Below are positions 33,924-43,103 of a stretch of 64,000 bases of DNA, in pieces. The notes beneath the pieces were generated by a model. The model saw only the letters and a program-made list of their open reading frames with translations, was not told the origin of the DNA and searched no databases. The stretch comes from Verrucomicrobiota bacterium (GTDB lineage: Bacteria > Verrucomicrobiota > Verrucomicrobiia > Opitutales > Opitutaceae), in NCBI GenBank assembly GCA_023399155.1, contig JAEWQP010000022.1, positions 434,001 through 498,000 on the forward strand. Reading direction: 5' to 3'. Numbering within the stretch: the stretch's first letter is position 1; each line of letters begins with the position of its first letter. The translations under genes were made by a program, and so were the position numbers.

Positions 33924-34310
33924 ATGAAGAAATACCTCCTACCGATTCTCATTCTGGGCTCCGCGGCTGCTCTCAGCGCCGCATCGCAAGTCACTCCCGT
34001 GCCGCTTCCGGAAATGGCGATTGTGGAGCAACGCGGCGAGGGCGACCTGGTCGTCGAACGCGTGGCGCCTGAGTATCCCGCCGACCTTCTTCGCGCTGGA
34101 GCCAGCGGCAAGGTGCGGGTGGAACTCGCGATCGATCGCGAGGGCCGCGTGCGGGCCGTGCAGGTGCTGCACTCGGCGGATCCGGCCCTGGCGTCCGCCG
34201 TGCGCCGCGCGGTGTGGAAGTGGAAGTTCGCGCCGAACCAGGTCGCCGCCGGTCATGAGCAATGGCGCGCGCGGATGACGATCGGCTTCGAGATCGTCGA
34301 TCCCGCCTGA
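33924..34310 (+). CDS. Small periplasmic TonB C-terminal-domain protein
   Basis: A 128-residue protein with a signal peptide (KKYLLPILILGSAAALSA) and a TonB_C-type domain. The domain has APEYPADLLRAGASGKVRVE, followed by VRAVQVLHSADPALASAVR and VWKWKFAPN. There is no long Pro-rich stretch or membrane anchor like that of true TonB, so it may be an accessory or stand-alone TonB-like domain, a common form in Verrucomicrobiota. Start is the ATG preceding Lys-Lys. A perfect hairpin lies 13 bp past the stop. Confidence 0.85.
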   Translation: MKKYLLPILILGSAAALSAASQVTPVPLPEMAIVEQRGEGDLVVERVAPEYPADLLRAGASGKVRVELAIDREGRVRAVQVLHSADPALASAVRRAVWKWKFAPNQVAAGHEQWRARMTIGFEIVDPA

Positions 34311-34322
34311 GAACCGACGCGA

Positions 34323-34350
34323 GCCGCGCGCCGGCCCGCCGGCGCGCGGC
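34323..34350. terminator. Bidirectional hairpin between convergent tonB-like and recD2
   Basis: Arms gccgcgcgccgg (34323-34334) and ccggcgcgcggc (34339-34350) pair perfectly around a 4-nt loop. It lies between the stops at 34310 and 34357, so it can end both transcripts. T-runs are absent, as often in GC-rich genomes. Confidence 0.65.
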
Positions 34351-34356
34351 CACCGT

Positions 34357-36564
34357 CTACGCCTGAAGTCGGGCCGCCAGCGTGGTGTGCCGCTGGCGGC
34401 TGTCCGTCGCGCGCACGGCCATCGCATACGCCGCCGGATCGCCCACGAGGTAGACGCGCCGCTTGCCGCGCGTCACCGCCGTGTAGAGGAGATTGCGCTG
34501 CAGCATGACGAAATGCTGTTTCACCAGCGGGATGATCACGGCCGGGTATTCAGAACCCTGTGACTTGTGGATGCTGATGGCGTAGGCGAGGGCGGTGTCG
34601 CCCAGGTCGGAGCGGTCAAGCACCTGCCTCTCGCCGTCGAAATCGGCCTCGAGCGTGCCCTCCTCGGCATCGACCGCGAGCACGCGGCCGATGTCGCCGT
34701 TGAACAGCCCCTTGTCGTAGTTGTTGCGCAACTGGATGATCTTGTCGCCGCGGCGGTAGGTGCCGCTCGCCGACCGAAGCGCATCGGCTGCATCGCCGGG
34801 CGCGAGCGCGGCCTGAAGCTGCGCGTTGAGGTTGCCCACGCCGACGATTCCCTTGTGCATGGGCGCGAGCACCTGCGCGTCCTCGCGCGGATCGAGCCGG
34901 AACTTCTCCGGCAGCACGCGCGTGACCAACGCGAGCACCTGCGCCAGGCATTCGTCGGGCGTGCGCGCGCTCACGAAGGCCATGTCGTGGGACGGATCGA
35001 TCTGCCAGGGGTCCTCGACCACGGGTGGAAGCTGCGTCTCGCCGCGGTTGATGGCATGCGCGACGTTGACGATCAGGCTCCAGGATCTCTGGCGGTAGAT
35101 GGCGTTGAGTCGGACGACCGGCACGACCCGGCTGCGGATGAGGTCGAGCAGCACCTGGCCTGCGCCGACCGACGGAAGCTGGTCGCTGTCGCCCACGAGC
35201 ACGAGGTGGGCGCCGGAGGGCACGGCCTGGAAGAGCGAGGCGGCGAGGCGCGCGTCGAGCATCGAGGCCTCGTCGACGACAAGGAAATCCGTCGCGAGCG
35301 GGTGGTCGCCATCGACGGTGAAGCCGCCTTTCTCCGCGTCGAACTTCAGCAGGCGGTGGATCGTCTGCGCGTATCCGCCGGTCGACTCGGCGAGCCGCTG
35401 CGCGGCGCGGCCGGTGGGTGCGGCGAGATGCACGCGGGCCTTCTTCGCGCGCAGGATCTCCACCAGCGCGCGCAGGATCGTGGTCTTGCCGGTGCCGGGG
35501 CCGCCGGTGAGGACAAACACCTTGCTGGCCAGCGCGCGGCGCACGGCCTCGGCCTGCTCGGCTCCGAAGGAGAACCCCGCCTTCTCCTGCGCCCACTGCA
35601 CCGCCGCATCGATCCTGATCGGCGGGAGGCAGGACGGGGCGCGCAGGAGCCGCTCGATCACGGCCGCGACGCGCGTCTCCGCCCGTTCGAGCACCGGGAG
35701 CTGGAAGAGGGCCGCCGGCTCGGATCCGGCGATCTCCGGGCGCGGCACGTAGCGCGTGATTTCCCGGCGCTCCAGCATCGCGGCGAGGCGGGCGCGCACG
35801 AGGTCGATGGAGGTCGCGAGCAGCTCGGCGGCGTAGGTGACGAGTTCAGCTTCCGGATACGCGGTGTTGCCCTCCTCCTGCAGCTCGTCGAGTGCGAAGA
35901 GGATGCCGGCGTCGAGCCGCGCGGCGCTGTCGTTGGCGAAACCAAGATTGACCGCGATGCGATCCGCGGTCTTGAAGCCGATGCCGTCGATCTCGCGGGC
36001 CACCCGGTAGGGTTCGCGCTGAAGGATGGCCTTCGCCTCGTTGCCGTAGCGCTTCACCAGGCGCAGGCATTGCCCGACTGTCGCGCCGTAGGTCTGCAGG
36101 AAGATCATCACCTCGCGGAGCGCGCGCTGCTCGTCCCAGGCGGCCTTGATGCGTGCGGCGCGCTGCGGGCCGATGCCGGGGACGTCCCGCAGACGCGCGG
36201 ATTCCTCCGAGATGACGCGCAGCGTTTCGGTGCCGAAACGCTCCACGATCTTCTTGGCGTAGGCCTTGCCGATGCCGTGGACCAGTCCGCTGCCGAGGTA
36301 CTTGCGGATGCCGTAGACGGTCGACGGGAGTTCGGACTGGAACGATGCGACCTTGAACTGGTCGCCGTGCGCGGGGTGGCGCGCCCACTCGCCCGTGAGC
36401 ACCAGCGTCTCGCCGCACTGCACGCCGGGAAGTGTGCCGACGATCGTGACTTTGGCCGACACGTCATCGGACCGGAACTCCGCGATCGTGTAGTGGTTTT
36501 CCTCGTTGAAGAAGATGATGCGCTCGAGGACGCCTTGGAGGCGGGTGGGCGGCTGAGCGGGCAT
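34357..36564 (-). CDS. recD2: RecD2-type ATP-dependent DNA helicase
   Basis: A 735-residue superfamily 1 helicase of the RecD2/YrrC type. The N-terminal OB-like region and tandem helix-hairpin-helix motifs (VPGIGPQRAARIKAAW; REIDGIGFKTADRIA) precede the helicase core: Walker A GGPGTGKTT, then DFLVVDEASMLD (Walker B), GDSDQLPSVGAGQVL and the C-terminal UvrD_C_2 segment AYAISIHKSQGSEYPAV. RecD2 works without RecBC in 5'-3' unwinding and repair. ATG 36564 is chosen at MPAQPPTRLQGVLERI; the frame stays open for another 1.5 kb upstream, but that part is antisense to uup. Confidence 0.93.
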   Translation of the reverse strand: MPAQPPTRLQGVLERIIFFNEENHYTIAEFRSDDVSAKVTIVGTLPGVQCGETLVLTGEWARHPAHGDQFKVASFQSELPSTVYGIRKYLGSGLVHGIGKAYAKKIVERFGTETLRVISEESARLRDVPGIGPQRAARIKAAWDEQRALREVMIFLQTYGATVGQCLRLVKRYGNEAKAILQREPYRVAREIDGIGFKTADRIAVNLGFANDSAARLDAGILFALDELQEEGNTAYPEAELVTYAAELLATSIDLVRARLAAMLERREITRYVPRPEIAGSEPAALFQLPVLERAETRVAAVIERLLRAPSCLPPIRIDAAVQWAQEKAGFSFGAEQAEAVRRALASKVFVLTGGPGTGKTTILRALVEILRAKKARVHLAAPTGRAAQRLAESTGGYAQTIHRLLKFDAEKGGFTVDGDHPLATDFLVVDEASMLDARLAASLFQAVPSGAHLVLVGDSDQLPSVGAGQVLLDLIRSRVVPVVRLNAIYRQRSWSLIVNVAHAINRGETQLPPVVEDPWQIDPSHDMAFVSARTPDECLAQVLALVTRVLPEKFRLDPREDAQVLAPMHKGIVGVGNLNAQLQAALAPGDAADALRSASGTYRRGDKIIQLRNNYDKGLFNGDIGRVLAVDAEEGTLEADFDGERQVLDRSDLGDTALAYAISIHKSQGSEYPAVIIPLVKQHFVMLQRNLLYTAVTRGKRRVYLVGDPAAYAMAVRATDSRQRHTTLAARLQA

Positions 36565-36741
36565 GGGCGGAAGAGGGGAATCCTTTCGGCGCCGCGCATA
36601 AAGCCAAAAGGCGCCGGCCCATGCCGCGCTGGCGCTGGCGCGAACGCGGAGCCTGGGCCGATCACGGGCGCGCGATCCGACGGCGCGGAGCATTCCCGGC
36701 GCTTGCGCGCGGTGGGGGCGGTCCTCAACGTGGCGGGTTTC

Positions 36742-38559
36742 ATGGCCCTCTTCAGCCTTCTTGATGTCTCCCTCGCCTTCGGCGGCCCGCCCGTGCTCGA
36801 CCACGTCAATTTCCAGGTCGACCCGGGCGAACGCGTCTGCCTGCTCGGGCGCAACGGTGCGGGCAAGTCCACGCTCATGAAGCTGATCGCCGGCGAAATG
36901 AAACAGGACTCCGGTGACATCTTCCGCCAGCCCGGGACGCACTTTGCGCGGCTGCACCAGGAGATCCCCGGCGACCTCGATGGCGCCGTGCAGGACATCG
37001 TGCGCTCCGGGGTGCGTGACCACGGCGGGGCGCACGAGGAGGACTGGGAGACCGACCTTCGGCTCGACCGCCTCCTCGAGCGGCTGGCGCTCCCGCCGGA
37101 GGGGCGCTTCAGCGAGCTCTCGGGCGGGCTCAAGCGCCGCGTCCTGCTCGGGCGCGCGCTGGCGGGCCGACCCGATCTGCTGCTCCTCGATGAGCCGACC
37201 AACCACCTGGACATCGCGTCCATCGAATGGCTGGAGGCGTTTCTCCTCACGGAGAAGCTCTCGCTCTTCTTCGTGACGCACGATCGCGCGTTCCTTCGAC
37301 GCCTGGCCACGCGCATCGTCGATCTCGACCGCGGGCGGCTGGCCAGCTGGGCCTGTGATTACGACACCTACGTGGTGCGCAAGCAGGAGGTCCTCGACGC
37401 GGAGGAGAAGCAGGTCGCCGCCTTCAACAAGAAGCTGCAGCAGGAGGAGGCCTGGATCCGCGAGGGCGTGCGTGCGCAGCGCTCGCGCGCGCAGGCGCGT
37501 ATCCACGCCTTGGAGCGCATGCGGGCGGAGGTCAAGGCGCGGCGCGCGCGCACCGGCGAGGCGACGATGAAGGTCGCGGATGCGGGACGCAGCGGCGTGA
37601 AGGTCATCGAGGCCGAGGACGCCACGTTCGGTTATCCCGGCGGCGCGCCGGTGATCCGCGGCCTCACCACCACCATCACGCGGGGCGAGAAGATCGGCAT
37701 CATCGGCCCGAACGGTGCCGGCAAGACGACGTTGATCAAGCTCCTGCTCGGCCGGCTCGCGCCCACGGGCGGCCTGGTCAAGCACGGCACCAACCTCGAG
37801 GTGATCTACCTCGACCAGTTGCGCGCCCAGATCGACGACACCAGGACTGTGGCCGAGAACATCAATGACGGCTCCGACACGGTGACGATCGACGGCCGCA
37901 CACGCCATGTGATCAGCTATCTGCAGGATTTTCTCTTTGCCCCCGACCGCGCCCGCAGCCCGGCCCGCGTGCTCTCCGGTGGCGAACGCAACCGGCTGCT
38001 GCTGGCCCGGCTCTTCACCAAGCCGGCGAATGTCATGGTGCTCGACGAGCCGACGAACGACCTCGACGTCGAGACGCTCGACCTCCTCGAGGACCTGCTC
38101 GTGGAGTTCCCCGGGACGCTCCTTCTCGTCAGCCACGATCGCGAGTTTCTCGACGAGGTCGTCACCAGCACCCTCGTGTTCGAAGGCGACGGCCGCATCG
38201 GCGACTACGTGGGCGGCTACAGCGACTGGCTGAAGCAGCGTGAGCCGTCCGCGGTGGCGACGAGCCCCGCGCGCGAACGCTCAAGGCTCGAGGCCGCCCC
38301 CGCGCCCGCCGCGAAGCCCGCCCGGCCGCGCAAACTCACGCAGCGCGAGGGCCGCGAACTCGAGGCGCTGCCCGCCACGATCGAGGCGCTCGAGAACGAG
38401 CAGGCCGAGCTGACGGCACGGCTCGCCGATCCCGGATTCTACCAGCGTGAATCCGCCGCCGCGCCCGCCGTGCGCGCGCGTCTCGAGGCGATCGAACAGC
38501 AACTTGCTGGGGCGTTCGCCCGCTGGGAGGAGCTCGAAGCGCTCCGTTTGCAGGCCTGA
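36742..38559 (+). CDS. uup: ABC-F family ATPase, Uup-like
   Basis: A 605-residue ABC-F protein with two nucleotide-binding domains and no membrane segments. Walker A motifs are GRNGAGKST and GPNGAGKTT; signature motifs are LSGGLKRRVLLGRAL and LSGGERNRLLLARL. Each domain has an LLLDEPTNHLD-type Walker B. An Arg/Glu-rich linker lies between them. The C-terminal ~90 residues form a coiled-coil (TQREGRELEALPATIEALEN), as in Uup. ABC-F proteins act on ribosomes or, for Uup, in transposon-precise-excision phenotypes. It is divergent from recD2. The start ATG is the last before the first ABC domain. Confidence 0.93.
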   Translation: MALFSLLDVSLAFGGPPVLDHVNFQVDPGERVCLLGRNGAGKSTLMKLIAGEMKQDSGDIFRQPGTHFARLHQEIPGDLDGAVQDIVRSGVRDHGGAHEEDWETDLRLDRLLERLALPPEGRFSELSGGLKRRVLLGRALAGRPDLLLLDEPTNHLDIASIEWLEAFLLTEKLSLFFVTHDRAFLRRLATRIVDLDRGRLASWACDYDTYVVRKQEVLDAEEKQVAAFNKKLQQEEAWIREGVRAQRSRAQARIHALERMRAEVKARRARTGEATMKVADAGRSGVKVIEAEDATFGYPGGAPVIRGLTTTITRGEKIGIIGPNGAGKTTLIKLLLGRLAPTGGLVKHGTNLEVIYLDQLRAQIDDTRTVAENINDGSDTVTIDGRTRHVISYLQDFLFAPDRARSPARVLSGGERNRLLLARLFTKPANVMVLDEPTNDLDVETLDLLEDLLVEFPGTLLLVSHDREFLDEVVTSTLVFEGDGRIGDYVGGYSDWLKQREPSAVATSPARERSRLEAAPAPAAKPARPRKLTQREGRELEALPATIEALENEQAELTARLADPGFYQRESAAAPAVRARLEAIEQQLAGAFARWEELEALRLQA

Positions 38560-38657
38560 TCGCGCCGCCGGGTGCCGGCCTGGGACGCCTCGCGGGTCGT
38601 GTGCCACCGGATCGTTAGGACCTGACATCGCGGTCGTGCCCGCCCAGGCTTCCGCCC

Positions 38658-40538
38658 ATGCCGCGTCTGGAACGTTGGTGGTTGGCCCTGCTCGGCCTTT
38701 TTCTTCTCGCGGGGACCCTGCATGTCCTGCGGGCGGCCGCGCCGCCGGACAGCGCCCCGGGCGACGACATGGAGGAGGAGGGGGATTTCGACGCGTGGGT
38801 CGAGGGAAACCAGGAACTGAATTTCTTCCGCTCGCAGCTCATGGCCGGCACGGTGCCGCAGCCGAGCACGATCACTGCCGAGTCCATCCTCGAGCGCTAC
38901 CCGCTGCCGATCGGCTCCACCCTGGGCTGCAACGGTACGCTCTGCCTCAGCGGCGCCGTGGCCGAGGGCAACCTGCTGACCCGCCCCGACCTGCTGCACA
39001 TCGGAGGGTTTTCGCTCTTCCAGAATATCAAGGCCGAGGAATGGGTGCGCGTGCCGCTCAATCTCGTGGCCGTCGTCGACGTGTCGGGCGCGCAGCAGCA
39101 GGGCGACGCACAGCGGCTCGTGCGCGACGCGTTGCGCCTGGTGATCGGTCAACTCCGGCGCGGCGACCAGTTTTCCATCGTCGTGCGGGGGACGCAGGCC
39201 CGCGTGCACCTGCGACCCGTGAAGGTCGCGCTGTTCAACAAGGGTCAGATGCACCGGGCCGCGAAGACGCTGGAGCTCATCACGGGCGGGGCGGACGATG
39301 CCATCCGCGCCGGTTACGACCTTGCCAGGGCCGGTGCCGCGGGCTTCGAGGGGGCGACACGCGTGCTGCTGCTGACCGACCACCAGCCCGACCTCCGGGC
39401 GGCGGGGGAGAAATCATTTCGCGTCACGCTCGACGAGGGAGCGGCATCCGGCATCGGGTTGACCATGGTCGGGCTGGGCGTGAAGTTCTCCACCGAGATG
39501 ACGGCGCGGGTCGGGGCGACGCCGGGTTGCGCGATCCGTTCCTTTTCCAATCCCGACGATCTCAAGCGCACCCTGGACGAGTCGTTCGACGAGGCCATGG
39601 CCCTGGTCGCGCAGGACCTGGAGATCGTGATCACACCGCGGCGCGGGCTCCGCATCGAGGGCGTGTATGGACTTCCCCGGTACCTGCTTTCATGGGACGG
39701 GTCGGGCCGCGGCATGCGCTTCCAGCTCGGCGCCCTCTTCCGCTCGCCGCGGGCGAAGGCGTTCTTTGTCACCCTGGCCTCCGAGTACGGGGATCTCGCG
39801 CAGCCGGAGGTGTCGACGCCGGTCGAGGGTCCGGTGCTGCGCGTGCGCTACTCGTTCCGGCCGGTGCTGCCGGGTGAACGCGGCGGCGCGGAACAGCAGC
39901 TGGACGTGCCGGCGGTGCCGCTGTTCGCGAGCCCGGGGCTGCGGCGCGGTGCCGTGTTGCTGAGTGAGTATCTTGCGCTGCGTGCCGCTGCGCGGGCCTA
40001 CCTGCTGGACAACAACCCGGAGCGCACGCGTGCGCTGCTGAGCGACGCCGCGGGACTCCTCACGACCGAGGCGGATCCGCTGCTGCTGCCCGAGCAGCAA
40101 CTCCTGCAGCAGTTCACCGACGCCCTTACCGTCTCGGCGGGCAAGTCACTGGCCCAGGCCGATGCCGAGGCGCCGGTGGCGGCCGAGATGCGGCGCTCGA
40201 GGATGCGCGCGCCGCAGCAGGCGCTCTGGGGCGCCTGGTACTCGGAATCATCGACGGACGAGGCGCGCGTGGGAGACACCTTCTGTTTCTTTCCAGGCGG
40301 CAGCATGATCGTGTTTCCCGCCCTCGACGAAGAGGCTGATTCCACCGGTCGCCCGGTGGTCATGCGCACCTACTCGCTCTGGTCGGGCATCCTGCGCTTC
40401 GGCGAGCGCAAGGAGGCCTGGGACTGGAGCGTCACCGACGACCAGCTCTTCCTCGAGGGTCGCGGGCCGCTGCGGGGCGTGGACATCACGCTCAAGCGCG
40501 TGCCGATGCCCGCCGCGGCGGAGGGACGGAAGAACTGA
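38658..40538 (+). CDS. Secreted or anchored VWA-like protein with imperfect MIDAS
   Basis: A 626-residue protein with an N-terminal hydrophobic segment (residues about 7-27) then an acidic stretch. Residues about 130-310 look like a von Willebrand factor A domain: VPLNLVAVVDVSGAQQQGD (D141, S143; Ala at 145 where MIDAS has Ser), GGADDAIRAGYDLARA and RVLLLTDHQPDLRAAG. The remainder (residues 320-626) has beta-sandwich-like strands (VEGPVLRVRYSFRPVLPGE), ending in a domain with YSESSTDEARVGDTFCFF. Many bacterial VWA/VIT-like proteins follow this layout. The partner or function is unknown. Confidence 0.75.
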   Translation: MPRLERWWLALLGLFLLAGTLHVLRAAAPPDSAPGDDMEEEGDFDAWVEGNQELNFFRSQLMAGTVPQPSTITAESILERYPLPIGSTLGCNGTLCLSGAVAEGNLLTRPDLLHIGGFSLFQNIKAEEWVRVPLNLVAVVDVSGAQQQGDAQRLVRDALRLVIGQLRRGDQFSIVVRGTQARVHLRPVKVALFNKGQMHRAAKTLELITGGADDAIRAGYDLARAGAAGFEGATRVLLLTDHQPDLRAAGEKSFRVTLDEGAASGIGLTMVGLGVKFSTEMTARVGATPGCAIRSFSNPDDLKRTLDESFDEAMALVAQDLEIVITPRRGLRIEGVYGLPRYLLSWDGSGRGMRFQLGALFRSPRAKAFFVTLASEYGDLAQPEVSTPVEGPVLRVRYSFRPVLPGERGGAEQQLDVPAVPLFASPGLRRGAVLLSEYLALRAAARAYLLDNNPERTRALLSDAAGLLTTEADPLLLPEQQLLQQFTDALTVSAGKSLAQADAEAPVAAEMRRSRMRAPQQALWGAWYSESSTDEARVGDTFCFFPGGSMIVFPALDEEADSTGRPVVMRTYSLWSGILRFGERKEAWDWSVTDDQLFLEGRGPLRGVDITLKRVPMPAAAEGRKN

Positions 40539-40663
40539 GGCGGACCGTGGAATCTCTAGTGGACCCGGCCAAGAGCGGGCCCGACGTCACCTGCATGAGT
40601 CCGGCCGGGTGGAGCAGTCCCTAGGTCGCAGGGCCGCGGAGACGGCGTATCCGCGCTGGCACG

Positions 40664-41857
40664 TCAGGTGCGAAAGAGCACAGCCTCGCGCTCGAACATC
40701 GCGCCAGCGAGCTTGAGCGTGATCAGCGCGTAGACGACACTTGAGGCGAGCGAGACGGCGAGGAAGGGGATGTCGACCATGCCACCCAGCACCTGCTTCA
40801 TCGCCAGGGCGGTGTTGAGCACCGGCACGGCGCCGAGCGCGATCGAGTTTTCCTGCCCCAGCACGATGGAAAGCATCGCCGCGACCGTGACCACGGTGGT
40901 GATCGGCACGGAGTAGGCCTGCGCCTCCTTCTGGCTGCGGGCGAAAGTCGAGATCATCAGCAGCAGCGCGGACATCATGAGCGCGAGCGGGATCACCGTC
41001 ACCAGCGCGAGCGCCACCGATCCGTAGGAAACATCCATCTGTTCGCCGCCCAGCTGCACCATTGAGCGGAAGCCGCCGGAGACGGCGAGGACCATGCCGA
41101 TGAGCGAAAAGAGCGCCGCGGCCACGCTCATGACCCACACGGCCCCGAGCTTGCCGGCGATGATCTGCCGGCGCGAGGCCGACGAGACCAGGAGCGTTTC
41201 CATCGTGCCGCGTTCCTTCTCGCCCGCGCACATGTCGAACGCCGCATTCATGCCGCCGACCACGGTCCAGAGGACCACGAAGTAGGGCAGGAGGGTTCCG
41301 AGCAGGAAACCGCCCTTGCGGTGCGGCGGGGCCAGGTTGGTCGAGCGGACATCCATCGGCTCAAGCAGGCTCCGATCGAGGCCGCGCGTCTCCAGGCGCC
41401 GCAGCTGTTCCTTCTTCGTGACCTCATCCAGCACGCGCTTGAGGCGCTCGTGCGCAAGGCGCGACTTGTCGTTCGCCCCGTCGTAAAGGATCTCGACGGC
41501 GGCCGCGCGGTTTTCCTGGAAGGCGCCGGCGGAGTCGGACGGCACGAGGAGCGCGGCGCGCACGGACTGGTCCTGCATCGCGGCCTCGGCATCTTCGCGC
41601 AGCGCGAAGCTCCGGGGCTGGAGATTCGTGGCCGCGCCGAGCGCCTCGGGCAGGCCGGGCATGGCCGCGGTGTTGATCAGCCCGACCGTCAGCGTCTCCT
41701 CGCGGTCGGATCGCTCGCGGTAGTGCGCGGTCGCCGCCGCGACCAGCAGAACCAGCGGCATGAGGAGGAGCGGCATCAGGAACGCGACCAGGAGCGAGCG
41801 CCGGTCGCGCAGCGTCTCGCGTAGCTCCTTGATGAATACGGTGCGCGCGGCCTTCAT
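40664..41857 (-). CDS. ABC-2 exporter permease, NatB-like
   Basis: This 397-residue membrane protein has one N-terminal helix (FLMPLLLMPLVLLVAAATAH), a large extracytoplasmic domain (about residues 50-170) and five or six C-terminal helices. The motif KELRETLRDRRSL, with GEKERGTMETLLVSSASRRQI before the transmembrane block, is typical of NatB/ABC-2 type permeases. It overlaps the ATPase gene by 4 bp, so the two are translated as a unit. The family includes sodium exporters. A proton- or Na+-coupled role cannot be fixed from sequence. Confidence 0.88.
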   Translation of the reverse strand: MKAARTVFIKELRETLRDRRSLLVAFLMPLLLMPLVLLVAAATAHYRERSDREETLTVGLINTAAMPGLPEALGAATNLQPRSFALREDAEAAMQDQSVRAALLVPSDSAGAFQENRAAAVEILYDGANDKSRLAHERLKRVLDEVTKKEQLRRLETRGLDRSLLEPMDVRSTNLAPPHRKGGFLLGTLLPYFVVLWTVVGGMNAAFDMCAGEKERGTMETLLVSSASRRQIIAGKLGAVWVMSVAAALFSLIGMVLAVSGGFRSMVQLGGEQMDVSYGSVALALVTVIPLALMMSALLLMISTFARSQKEAQAYSVPITTVVTVAAMLSIVLGQENSIALGAVPVLNTALAMKQVLGGMVDIPFLAVSLASSVVYALITLKLAGAMFEREAVLFRT

Positions 41858-42606
41858 GGCGCGACCTCCTCGGACGACTCGCCGACCAGCGCGAGAAACA
41901 CCGACTCGAGCTGCGTCTGGCCCGTCTGTGCCCGCAGCGTGTCCATCGTGCCCAGGGCGACGATGCGGCCGCCGTGCATCACGGCGATCTCGTCGCAGAG
42001 GCGCTCGGCCTCGCTCATGATGTGGGTGGAGAAGATGACCGTGCGCCCCTCGGCCCGGCAGCGATGGATGAAGCCCGTGATCGTGCGCGACGTCATGACG
42101 TCGAGGCCGTTTGTCGGTTCGTCGAAGATCACCACCTCGGGCTGGTGCACGATCGCGCGGGCGATCGACACGCGCTGCTTCTGGCCGGTGGAGAGCTTGT
42201 CGCAGCGTCCCTTGGCGAACGGCCCGATGCCGAGCTCGTCGACCAGCGTATCCACGCGCATGCGCAGCGCCGCGCCATCGAGCCCGTGCAGGCGGCCGAA
42301 GTACTCGATCATCTCGCGCGCGGTCAGGCGTCCGTAGAGCGCCGTGCTGTTGCTCATGAAGCCGATCCTGGCGCGAACCTTCCCAGGCTCGGTCGCCACG
42401 TCGTGGCCCGCGACGATCGCGCGACCACCGGTCGGCGCGAGCAGCGTCGCGAGCAGGCGCAGGCAGGTGGTCTTGCCCGCGCCATTGGCGCCGAGCAGCC
42501 CGAAGATGCGGCCGGGATGGCAGGAGAAACTCACGCCGTCGACGGCGCGGATGAGGCCGCGTTTGCGGTCCTTGAATTCCTTGGAAAGGGCCTGGGCTTC
42601 AATCAT
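41854..42606 (-). CDS. ABC exporter ATPase, NatA-like
   Basis: A 250-residue ABC ATPase. Walker A is GANGAGKTT, the signature is LSTGQKQRVSIARAI, Walker B is VVIFDEPTNGLD, and the switch is STHIMSE. It pairs with the overlapping ABC-2 permease. The subfamily matches NatA/CcmA-type exporters. ATG 42606 starts at MIEAQALSKEF, the first family-like residue; the upstream in-frame codons are not conserved in style. Confidence 0.92.
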   Translation of the reverse strand: MIEAQALSKEFKDRKRGLIRAVDGVSFSCHPGRIFGLLGANGAGKTTCLRLLATLLAPTGGRAIVAGHDVATEPGKVRARIGFMSNSTALYGRLTAREMIEYFGRLHGLDGAALRMRVDTLVDELGIGPFAKGRCDKLSTGQKQRVSIARAIVHQPEVVIFDEPTNGLDVMTSRTITGFIHRCRAEGRTVIFSTHIMSEAERLCDEIAVMHGGRIVALGTMDTLRAQTGQTQLESVFLALVGESSEEVAP

Positions 42607-42878
42607 GCGCAGGAAGGTTGACCGGGAAGCGGGCCACGGTGGGGCGTCGGGACGCCCCACGTCGAGCGTGTAGTCGCGGATCGGGCGCGCGCCGGCTCAC
42701 CGCAGCTTGGCCCGCCACAGCTGTTGGCTCGAGTGAGCCGTCCGATTTCGCGTGGCGGGAATGCGGAGAACGTGCGGAACAAGGCCCGGGTCCGGAACGA
42801 AAATACTCCTGCCGCAGCCGGAAGGCGCGGCGGTCTTTGAAGGTGACGCCGCCCCGGCGCCCTGCATCGTACCGGCCG

Positions 42879-43076
42879 ATGGGGCCCCGTGATGGACAGG
42901 AACGAACGCGAACACTGCTGGCCTCGGCCGCCGTGTTCTGGGCGGCGGCCGTGATCGCGCTGATCGTGGGCATGCGCACGCGCCTGAAGCCGGTCATGCT
43001 CGTGGGCCTGGTGGGGGTCTTTGTCGCGCTGGCCATGACGCAGTTCTGGCTGCGGCGACGCATGCGGTCGCGTTGA
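42879..43076 (+). CDS. Small two-helix membrane protein
   Basis: A 65-residue frame with two hydrophobic stretches (LLASAAVFWAAAVIALIVGM and PVMLVGLVGVFVALAMTQFW) and basic ends (RLK; RRRMRSR). The positive-inside pattern predicts a hairpin with both ends in the cytosol. It converges on the helical-repeat gene with only 27 bp between. I recognise no family; the amphipathic design and stop position support a real gene. Confidence 0.6.
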   Translation: MGPRDGQERTRTLLASAAVFWAAAVIALIVGMRTRLKPVMLVGLVGVFVALAMTQFWLRRRMRSR

Positions 43077-43103
43077 CGCGGGCGCCATGTCCATCGACTG
43101 CGC

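Noticed and set aside
34567..38559. A long open frame (about 1,330 codons) running upstream of uup on the plus strand.
   Set aside because: It is antisense to recD2, a strongly recognised gene; its 5' part has the Arg/Glu/His-rich composition of GC-rich shadow frames, and only the last 605 codons show ABC-F motifs.
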